A stretch of DNA of 64,000 nt from Lunularia cruciata (taxonomy: Eukaryota; Streptophyta; Marchantiopsida; Lunulariales; Lunulariaceae): NCBI GenBank assembly GCA_948567375.1, contig OX419756.1, positions 26,984,333 through 27,048,332 of the forward strand, given 5' to 3'. A program made the position numbers and the translations under genes. This document shows, piece by piece, positions 25,645-35,200 of this stretch. Within the stretch, counting starts at the first letter, position 1. Every line of letters starts with the position of its first letter. The notes beneath the pieces are model-generated. The model was not told the origin of the DNA, ran no database searches, and saw nothing but the letters and a program-made list of their open reading frames with translations.

Positions 25645-26088
25645 TTGGGATGTGAGGGGTTGCGGTTTTGCAGATATGGGGAGATATGGAGAGGAGTATC
25701 ATGTGTTACTATCATTATTCTTGTGCTAACCATGGCTACACCTTCCCTTGTGGGGTCACCTAGAGCGGGTCGGGATACACCATGCCCGGTGTGTCACCGA
25801 CGCTTTACATTGCAAGGGGTAAAGACCCATGTGGGAAGGATGCACAAGGACTATGATTGGACCACTTGGGATGCTCACGTGAGACGAGCGACCACATCGA
25901 CTGCAGTGACATTCGGGATTACGCACGCTTCTTCTATACCTTTGTTGATCGCTCCAGGGATATCGATCGAGTCGTGGGAGTGGTTAGCTTCTCAAGCAGG
26001 TTGCATTTTGGGGTTATTTGAGACTAGTTTTCCATGTTCGGGTCTATTCCATAGGCTGCCCCGCACACTCCATGATGAGGCTAGATAG
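25645..26088 (+). pseudogene. N-terminal C2H2-finger part of the non-LTR element protein
   Basis: A 147-codon open frame; an internal ATG at 25732 is a likely true start. The finger reads 'CPVCHRRFTLQGVKTHVGRMH', C-X2-C-X11-H-X4-H. N-terminal fingers of this kind occur in R2-clade and related non-LTR proteins, where they help bind target DNA. The frame ends in TAG at 26086-26088, and the reading then shifts to 26120-26410 and back to the original phase by 26353. The equivalent at 42643-43005 has lost the finger cysteines. Confidence 0.7.
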
Positions 26089-26352
26089 GCTTTTTGCCTA
26101 CCACTAGATCGTTTGGCACGTGATCCCTTGGACGAGTTGGCGTGGTTCTTATTCCTCCTACTCCCTTGATGGTGTCTTCGTTATGCTAGAGGGGGACGCG
26201 CGGGGCATAGAGAGGTGGCGGCTAGATTTTGTCGATTCCGAGCGGGGGATTGGGCAGCGCTTCAGGAGGAGTCTGTTAGGGCTATACGATTTAGGAGACA
26301 AGCATTGCCATAGGATACCACAAATTCCACTCGATTACGACAATGTAGGACA

Positions 26353-28119
26353 TTGGGTCAGGCGGGAGAGTTTAGTAGAGCAGCACAAGCGCTACACCCT
26401 TTGTCTATAGCAAGTCCTATTGATGAGACCATCTCTTCCCTACGCTCATTGCATCCTATAGTAGTAGAGGGACTACCACTAGAGGTCTTAGATTATCAGC
26501 ATGAGCAGCCTTTATGTCTTGATAGGTCGCTATTTGCACAAGCATTGTGCACTGCCCCTCGCCTTTCCTCAGGAAGCTTGTCAGGGATGGTTTATGAGCA
26601 CCTTAGAGATTGCTTCCAGGCAGATGATCCTTCTAGTGGTTTTACCGAGTTGTTTTAGGTGGCTGCAGCAGTAGCGAGAGGAGACATTCATATGTCTTTT
26701 AGTTGGGTCTTAGGTGATAGTCGACTTCTCGCGATTGAGAAGGACACGGGAGGCATTAGACCGATTGCTATTGGAGAGATCTTTTTGCGTTTGGTCAATC
26801 GTACCATTGTCCTTCAGCATCGTTCTCACTTTTGACAACACCTTAGTCCACATCAGTTTGGAGTAGCTACACCTGGAGGATATGAAGCTATATCTCTAGG
26901 CATTAGAGCACTCCTAGATATCCATCCGGAGTGGGTCGTCCTACAGGTGGATGTTGAGAATGCTTTTAATAGCGTCTCATGTGCATCCATCTTTAGAGAG
27001 CTTAGGGAGGCTGGTGGATCCTTGGCAAGTCTCATTCCTTTTGTGCAGTCTTTTTATTGCTCTCATGCTTCCCTTTACTACCAACATGGTGGTTCACAGG
27101 AGGGGGTCACCGTCTTGGAGTCAGCTGTTGGTACACAACAAGGAGATCCTTTGGGGGGGCCCTTATTTGCCATGGCTCACTTTAGAGCTCTCCTATCTAC
27201 TACTTTGGCCATGACAGGTTGTGTATTTCCCTCCTTGGCAGATGATACACACATCGTAGGCCCTGTAGATCAGATTAGGCAGGCCTTTGACTACTTGACT
27301 ACCGAGCTACATCTAGTAGGCTTGAGAGTCAAGGTGTCAAAGTGTATGGCATGGTCCCCTTTAGGTATCCCTCTCCACCTTGAGCTTCCAGAGGGGTGTA
27401 TCACATCCACATATGGACTTTGTGTTCTTGGAGTGCTAGTAGGATTGGAGGATTTTGTCACACGCTTCTTGGACGCTGCACTTGCAGAGGATGTTCTCCA
27501 TGTGGATGACCTTCCATTACTAGGAGATTCGCAGGTGGCATTTGGTATACTCTCTTCCAGTATTGCTTGTCGACCATCCTACCTCATCCGTACAATTCCC
27601 CCCTCACCGTCCTTCCTATCACGTTTGAGAGCATTTGATAGGAGGATTATGGGAGTCTTTGGTGATATTATTGGACCAGGGACTTTTGAGTGTGTGATAG
27701 GGGATTTGGCATGTAGACAGACGGCTCTACCGATCTCATGTGGTGGGGTTGGCTTGCTTTCTATGGAGGAGATGACACCTATAGTGTTTTTGGGTAGTTG
27801 GGCTCTCTTGGTACCCCTACTTGCCTCTTGTTTTGTGGTTGCTGATAGGCCGGTTTTGGAGACTTATGTGACAGAGGTGGAGGGAGGACCCTTTTCTCTC
27901 CAGGTGTTATTGCGGCAGACGAGAGATAGTCTATCCCCACGAGTACGAGAGGGTTTTCCATCATTTGCTTCACTATCGTCAGATTGGACTAGAGGTTTAC
28001 AGTTTTCCTTGATGGAGCGACAGTGTGAGCATACGCTACATTCTCTCTTAGTTGACTCGTCCATTCCTCAGGCTACTAGAGCACGTCTACGCTCTTGCTC
28101 CGGCAAGGGTGCAGGCTAG
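26353..28119 (+). pseudogene. Reverse transcriptase of the R2-like non-LTR element
   Basis: One phase of 589 codons with in-frame TAG at 26656-26658 and TGA at 26833-26835, both explicable as C-to-T or G-to-A changes. Visible motifs: 'LSPHQFGVATPGG' (about 26845), motif A 'VDVENAFNSV' (26947 on), motif B 'GTQQGDPLGGPLFAMA' (about 27130), and the catalytic pair in motif C as 'LADDTHIVG' (about 27235). 'LPISCGGVGLL' follows near 27730, a signature of the thumb or post-RT region in non-LTR proteins. The phase continues past TAG 28117 and TGA 28153 into the knuckle region, so the original protein was one polypeptide of roughly 1000 aa or more. Confidence 0.85.
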
Positions 28120-28182
28120 TGGATCCTAGCTCGACCATGCATTAGGGCTTTTTGACTCGCACCGGCTACTTCCTCTACAGCG

Positions 28183-28813
28183 ATGAGGTTTTGCCTAGGT
28201 TTGGTCCACCCATCTGCATCTTCACTACTCTCTTGTGAGTGTGGTTCCACACTAGATGCAGCGGCGGTCCACATGACACGATGTCCTTTTGGAGGACAGA
28301 GGATAGCTACACATGATGCCATTAGAGACATAGTGTTTGCTATGGCACGAGAGAGTGGATACTTAGCTTGGAGGGAGCGTTCGTATGCGTTGCAGACGAC
28401 ACGTGTCAGGGAAAACTTATACTTGGTCCGAGATGATCAGGTGACAATAGCAGATGTCGTGGTCACGGACTCTACACTGGATACCAGTTTCGGAGGGAGT
28501 GATTACCCATCCCCCTGGATGGGCGGCGAGTGAAGCAGCAGGTCGCAAGGTCTCCAAGTATAGGGGCATGCAGCAAGGTCACCTCTTTGTTCCTCTAGTC
28601 TTGGAGTTATATGGAGCGATGGACATGACATTTCACATGACATTTCACATGACATTTGACATATTTGTCAGGGAGTGCGCGAGAGATTATCATGTTAGGC
28701 GTAAGGGGGTACCACTCTCACTCTCATACTTTGTAGCTTACTTTAGACAGCGTGTGTCCATTGCTTTACAGAGGGCAGTGGCCGGTGCAATCCATAAGAG
28801 AGCAATCACATGA
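28183..28813 (+). pseudogene. CCHC knuckle and endonuclease-like C-terminus of the non-LTR element
   Basis: Same phase as the reverse transcriptase until about 28490, where an extra base shifts it into 28454-28813. The knuckle is C-X1-C-X9-H-X3-C in 'CECGSTLDAAAVHMTRC'. After it come 'RIATHDAIRDIVFAMA', then 'RDDQVTIADVVVTD' (where R2-type enzymes have an R...PD...D pattern; here A replaces P), then 'GRKVSKYRGM' and 'FVPLVLELYG'. This order is that of the restriction-enzyme-like endonuclease of the R2, CRE and NeSL groups. A 12-base unit ATGACATTTCAC is repeated in frame near 28624-28660, adding MTFH units not present in the copy at 13.9-14.3 kb. Confidence 0.75.
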
Positions 28814-28915
28814 GGTGATGTTTCTTCGGATTCTCCAGTTGTGTGTAGACCGCACGACTTGCATAGCTCGGATATCTTAGGTGCGGTAGGGCAGATTTCT
28901 GATACATACTCTATT

Positions 28916-28928
28916 GGGGCTTAGCCCC
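28916..28928 (+). repeat. Conserved 3'-terminal hairpin of the non-LTR element
   Basis: GGGGC-TTA-GCCCC, a perfect 5-bp stem with a 3-base loop, about 70 bases before the element's end. The same hairpin stands at this place in the copies near 9250 and 9290 (reversed) and 11133, and with single changes near 14446, 49378 and 50090. In R2-like elements the 3' untranslated RNA is bound by the reverse transcriptase to prime on the target, so a role in template recognition is reasonable inference. Confidence 0.7.
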
Positions 28929-29000
28929 ATGTTACCTTTTTTGTCTCTCCCTTTTACGGCTTGATGTGGTCTTCCATCCTTCATTTTTACTACGCGGTCG

Positions 29001-29254
29001 CCTTTTTCTCGAGTAATATAATCTCAAACATAAGAAATATTCTCAATCCATGATTTTAACTGTGGTTCCGTTAATCATGGTTTGCGGGAGGGCCCGAACC
29101 CTAGAACATCGCTCTCTGTGTTGCCTTTCATTTCAAGCTTTCACGGAGCATTGGGTCGGGCTCAAGAGTTCTGATACTCTTCGTCAGATTGTCTCGTTCG
29201 CACTTGGCTTCTTGGAGAAATTTGTGATTAGTCGGTGCGATCAATCAAACAGTC
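29001..29254 (+). promoter_or_regulatory. Short upstream region of the proteasome alpha-2 gene
   Basis: Only about 254 bases separate the 3' end of the non-LTR element from the start codon. Composition rises from AT-rich to balanced within this interval. I see no convincing TATA box. Promoter and leader must lie here or within the inserted element. Confidence 0.45.
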
Positions 29255-32200
29255 ATGGGGGACAGCCAGTATTCCTTTTCGCTTACCACATTTAGGTGAT
29301 TCGCATGCCCCAAATGCTGAAATCAGGATTTGATTTTGTTCTCAGTATTGTGATTTTGCCAGATAGTCTTTCTCTCGTATGTGCGATCGGAGCTCGTTTA
29401 CGTCTAAGGTGAATCAGAGAAGTGTATTATCTTCTTGTCCTCTGAATCATCAAATTATTATCAAATTGTGTGAAAGTTTGTTTAGTCAATATCTCAGACA
29501 ATTCGCGAGCTGACTGATACTAACAAGAACTCTTAGATGTTTTGGATTTCAGTCCATCCGGGAAGCTTGTGCAGATCGAATATGCACTAATGGCCGTGGG
29601 CGCTGGACAGACTTCGCTTGGAATTAAAGGTCCGTTGCTTACTTTATTATTTGTTAAGAGTCATCGTTGTTTACTAGGGTTCAAATTATGAGAAACTGAT
29701 GGAATGTATTGATGTTTCCATCAGCTACCAATGGAGTTGTAATTGCGACAGAGAAGAAATTGCCTTCAATTTTGGTCGACGAGACGTCAGTGAGTCCTGT
29801 TTCGCCCTCCTTCGCTTTCCCTTTTTACCTGAGATCAGCTGCTACTGTCGCGCTAGGTATCGTATTCTGCCTGTCCATGAGCAAAATATTCCTGCTTTAA
29901 CTTTGAATGAAACGCATACACAGGTTCACAAAATTCAGAAGCTGACACCAAACATTGGAGTAGTTCACAGGTCAGCTTTTTCTCTCCTGATAATGTGTAT
30001 CTAGATCATAACTCCACCGGTGCGACTTCACCAACCCGGTGGAGTGTTTGACTCTGTCCACTGACAAGCTAAGCTTGGCAAATTGTAAAGAACTGCCCAG
30101 AAAGCACTCGTCTTAAAGTTGTTTCATACAACTTCAATAAGTGTCCATGGGCTTTCGAGGATGAGTCACAATCACTGGAGGTCTCTTCGACCTTGTAAAT
30201 TATAATTCTTCACCATCTCATTTTGTTGGTTCACATCTCCCTGCTGTGGATGGTGTATGGGCAAATCGGTCCAAGCATTTCATAAACCTTGAAACGAGTA
30301 TGATTGTTTCATCCTCTGTAGTTTATCAAAAGATTCTGCTCTTTTGATTGTGCAGTGGTATGGGCCCGGATTCGCGGGTACTGATCAGGAAAAGCCGGAA
30401 GCAAGCGCAGCAATATCATCGACTATATCAGGTTTGTCTAGATAATCTAGCTTTGAGTACAAAGCTATGTTTTGACCACTTCTGGAGGAATGTTTTGGGC
30501 CTCTTTGGCACGGATATCAGAGCTCTCTCTGAGCGTAGCTTTCCAAACTCTGGTCTTCGTCTCGCTTGAGATGGATTACTGTTGTCATATAAATTTGCAA
30601 TGAGTGAGTTTGATGATGTTTTGCATCAGCTGTTTGTAGCTAATATATTGAAAGACGTTTGGATTCAACTCACTACAGGAGGTGATACCTTTGTCTCAAC
30701 TGGTGAGAGAAACAGCTGCAGTGATGCAGGAATTTACGCAGTCAGGGTAAGCTTAAGTTTGTGTTTGTTTATGCATGGATGGTAGGAGCACACACTTTTT
30801 ACCTTCTCTTAACCTGCAGGGGTTGAAAAAGTAGCCAGATCTTTTCATCAGTCCTTTTATCACCGTCTAAATGGTTTGGTGTCTAACTTTTAAATATGTC
30901 TGGATAAAATCATTCAGGTCGTGACTTCATTCTGTCCTTTGTACCTCCTTGTCTGACTATCGCGTATATTAAATGTGCACTGAACTTCCCATACGCGCTG
31001 GTCATGACAGGTTTACTAAGTTCATTTTAGAGAACATGTGCAGTATGGTTACTTATATATGTCAAAATGTTTAGCGTCTCCGGACTCCAGTGTCCATAGC
31101 GCTGGTTGTGATATATATTTTATATCCTGTCTCTTACGCTTCGCTCTAGTTACACTCTTACATTTCGACCCGTTTGTGCAGCCACATCCTTCAATCATTC
31201 TTGTTTTGTTCCACTCCCCCATTCCCCCACAATGTCACTCCCTAGTATTTTCCCTTTGATCTCTGACTACTTCCTGCCTCGACCTCTCGTGTTTACAGTG
31301 TTCCTACCCAACTCCAGCCCACGTTCTTCATCTTCGTCCATGCACTGCTTCCTGGTTGGCTCTTACAGCACGTTTGCTATTTCTCTCGCTATCGTTTGCA
31401 TTGCTGCTCTTGATTTCACTTTCTTTACTGGCAGACTCTTACGTCAAGCTTTCTATTCCTCACTAACATTGGCATTGCTGCTCTTGATTTCACGTTCTTT
31501 ACTGTCCATTGGCAATCCGGTTTTTCTCAATTTTTTTCAATTATGCCTTCGCTGCAGGTTACTTTCGATGCATTTTACGTTAAAGATTTAATACTACTCT
31601 AGCATTGTGATTCAAGTACATATTGTTTATCGGATATTTGCACTTCATGAGTTCTGGATAACTCGTTCCCAGAAGGGCTTCTGCTCTCATATACCAATAT
31701 ATGTCAAAACCGTTTAGGGTCAGATTCATTCCTGTCAGACGTGGGTATGGAACCGGGGGCGTTTACAACGGCTCTGTATCCCATTAGACAATATTAAGTA
31801 GGCTTGTGCTCCAGTCTCTCAAATCTTAAATATGTTACACATCTCACTGCCTCATGTTCTCTCGGATATTTACTCCAAGAGCAAACTTACGATTATAAAA
31901 TCAGAGTCTGACAGATATAAGAAGGAATGCAACTCTAAGAAGTCTTACCTTGCTGTGTGCAGGAAAGTTGTAGATAACTTTTGCCCGAAAAACTACCCTC
32001 TTGACCTTCTTAGAAAAAGGTTTTGCTCTGTTCTCCAGAAAGAGAAGAACGTACATGGCTATACAGGTCCCAGCATCTACAGTGCCTTGAGAAACACAGT
32101 TCTCTCAACTAGGCGGAGAACTTTTTTCCAACCCGCCTGTAGTTAGTCCACAACCCTCGAAGTCACCCCATTCTGTAGTGTACTTCTCTTCTTGAACTTA

Positions 32201-35200
32201 GCATTATATGATATTTCTTTGTTTTATTCTGTATAATAGGTTACAGTTTCTTGCACAGGACCCACTTGTTAGTTGCCCCTCTCCCTCAAATGACCTCTCA
32301 CACCCACGACCTCTCCCATTCTCTCGCAATCCTCTTATTTTATTTCTTCTCGACGATTTTCCTCTGCTTTTACCTCTTTCCTTTCTGCCATTCTTATTAT
32401 TCGCATATTTCATTTCTCTTTGCTTGGCATTCTCACAGTACTAATCAATATTTTTTCAAATATTGCCAAGGTACATCTCCTATCCTTTCTTTGCGCATGC
32501 TTCCAACTCTACATCTTTTATGACCTCTATCTTTGAGTTCTTTCATCAGGAGACCTATCATCCCGTCAGCCATACAGCTACTCCTACAAGGATTTCTGGT
32601 TCTAGCACACATCACTCCGACCATTCCTTTGCGACACTTTGGGAATTTGTGAAGCAACCGATTTTGCCTTGGCACTCATGAGCATTCAAACAGAAACTCG
32701 GAACAGAAACTCAGAACGAAGGGTACTGACATTTGCAGTTACTTCAGCACTGATGAAGTCGGATGTGTTTCCGTGGAGGCTTGCTATGGCCGTCTTCTGC
32801 TGCCTCTGGCTGTTTCAGCGTTTCAGGACTCATGCACCCATAGCGCATGTAGTGATATACTTTATCCAGTTCCTTAATACCTCTCAGTCTTCCCCCGTCA
32901 GCTCTTTCAGCTCCTCTTAGAATAAACATCTTCCACACCGCTCCTGCATTGCTCCACTCCTCCCGTCCTCAACTAATACCCTCCCTCTAATTTTTCACTC
33001 GCCCTTTTCATGATTCGTGGTTCATTCTTCACTTCAATCTCCAATGTTCCTGCCTGACTCCAGGCTATAGCTTATTTTGCTCGTTCACATGGTGCTTATA
33101 GGTGGTCAATGCCTAATGTACTATATTTCTCGAATTCTGTTGCATAGCCGGTACCGAATGCACGTTGTTTTGCTAGTTCTTTACATATAGAGTTATATAT
33201 GTTGTTCTCGATATGCTGCAATTATGCCTTCGCTTCAGGTTACATTCAATGCATTTACTTGAGGTATTTATCACTATTTTTGTACTGAGCATACCGTGGT
33301 TACCTTTCATATGCACTTAATGAGTTCTGGATCACCCGTTCCTAGAACGGCTTCTGCTCTCATACAGCAATATCCTTCCTGTTCGATGTGCCTTTTTTCC
33401 CTTAGCTTAGCATGTGCTCAATAGACAGGGCTCGCTGCTTTTGTCACATGTGTGTGGCATCCTACCTGTTCGATGGGTTTCCCTTGCTTTCCCTTGGCTT
33501 AGTATCTGCTCGACAGACAGGGCTCGCTTCTTTACTCACATGAATGTTGCAGATGTTCACTATGCATACTTCTCAGGGAAGCCATCATTTTTCACCTCTG
33601 TTTCTAACGATTTAGCTGGTGCATAATAGTCATGGAATGGATCTATTTTGGTTTCTGTTCTCTAACAATTTGGATTATGTTCCGCTCTGTATTCGCCAGC
33701 TTAACTTGCCTTCCTTCCATTTTGCATTCCTTTGTTGCTTGTATATGCATGTCTGGTTCAGTCATAAGTGGGTTCTGGGTCCCCTATTCTTCCGAAGGCT
33801 TTTGCTCCCATTCCTCAAATATGTCAAAGTAAGGTTCAGTGTTTTAGGACTAATGCGCTCATGGAGCATGCTGTGATATACACTATCTATATACTCTCCC
33901 AGGAACGGCTTCTGTCCTCATTTCTCTATATCTATATACTTTGTTCCAGCTTTTCCCTTGCTCTGTATTGTTATTACTTTGAGTGGCACCTTTGGGAGCA
34001 ACCGATTTTGCCTTGGTACTCGTGAGCTTTCAAACGGAGACTCGCTTCAGAGGGGTACTGACATTCGCTCAGCTACTTTGGCACTACGTTTGGCACTGAT
34101 GAAGCCGTACCTGCTTGGGAGAAGGCTTACTATGACCGCTGTCTGCTTCCCTCAGTGTTTTTATGTTTTAGGACTCATGTGTTCATAGCACATGCTGCGA
34201 TATACTATATCCAGTCCTCTGGACTGGATATCTACTTCGGCACTGCGTGAGGCACTGATGAAGTCGCATGTGCTTTCATGGAGGTTTACTACGGCTTCTG
34301 CCTTCCTTATTTGTTTAGTGTTCCAGGATTCAAGCATCCGTAGTGATCGTAGCAATATACTATATATCCGGTCCTCTTTCTTTGTTACACTGTTACACTT
34401 CGAATATGTCTCTGCAGAAGCACCATCCACTATGCTCCCGCATTGTTCCACTCCTCCCTTCCCCAGCTAATTCCCTTCCTATTATTTTACCCTCTCTCTT
34501 TGCCTGCTTCATGGTTCATACCTGACTTTCGACCTCCAGTGTCTCCAGTGTTCCTACCCGACTCCAGCCTACAGTTTAATTTTCTTCGTTCATGCACTGC
34601 TTTCATGCACTTGACCACCAGTACGAACCACCAGCACAATGTTTTATATTTCTCGAATTCGTTTGAATAGCTGTTATGGATTTCAAGTGCTTTACTAGTC
34701 ATTTAGATATATATATTGTTCTCGATTTGTTGCAATTATGCCTTTGCTTCAGGTTACATTCGATGCATTCTAGTTTATGGATTTATCAATATTCTAGCAT
34801 TGTGCATAATGTACGTCTTGGTTACCGATCATATGCATTTAATGAGTTCTGGATCACCCGTTCCTAGAACGGCTTCTGCTCTCATCTTCCTATATCAAGT
34901 CCTCTGGATCCCCCATACATAGCTTGCTTGCGTCTCATTTGCATTCAATGAGTTCTGGATCTCCTGGTCGATGAATGCCTTCTGTCCTCATTTCTCTATA
35001 TCCAGTCCTCTGGATCCCCCGTTCGGGGACGGCTTCTGCTCTCATCTTCTAATATCAAGCCCTCTAACCCTTCGCTCTACTTCCCTGTTCTCTGAGCGAT
35101 TTCATAACTCTCGTCTACCTGACTCACGGATCTTCCACGACTTTCAATTTCAAGGCTTCTACACGATTCCCAACTTCTGATTAATTTAATCTTTCTCGTC

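Larger units (their letters stand above)
25480..29000 (+). mobile_element. R2-like non-LTR retrotransposon, nearly full length
   Basis: The longest copy of a family with at least seven members in the window. The 5' end is placed where similarity to the copy at 42410 begins, and the 3' end after GCGGTCGCCTTTT, where copies diverge. Order of parts: 5' untranslated region, C2H2 finger (25780-25860), reverse transcriptase (about 26650-27800), CCHC knuckle (28234-28290), endonuclease-like domain (28430-28730), 3' hairpin (28916-28928). The main frame runs from 25645 to about 28490 with few stops, two compensating frameshifts near 26100-26380 and a final one near 28490. It is inactive in this copy but the least decayed. 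It ends about 255 bases before the proteasome start codon. Confidence 0.85.

Noticed and set aside
26120..26410. 96-aa open frame as a separate gene
   Set aside because: It is a frameshifted continuation of the non-LTR element protein between its C2H2 finger and RT.
31232..31591. 119-aa open frame with hydrophobic stretches inside the proteasome gene
   Set aside because: It lies in intron 6, overlaps repeat unit A, and the sequence is serine- and phenylalanine-rich only because the sense strand is T/C-biased.
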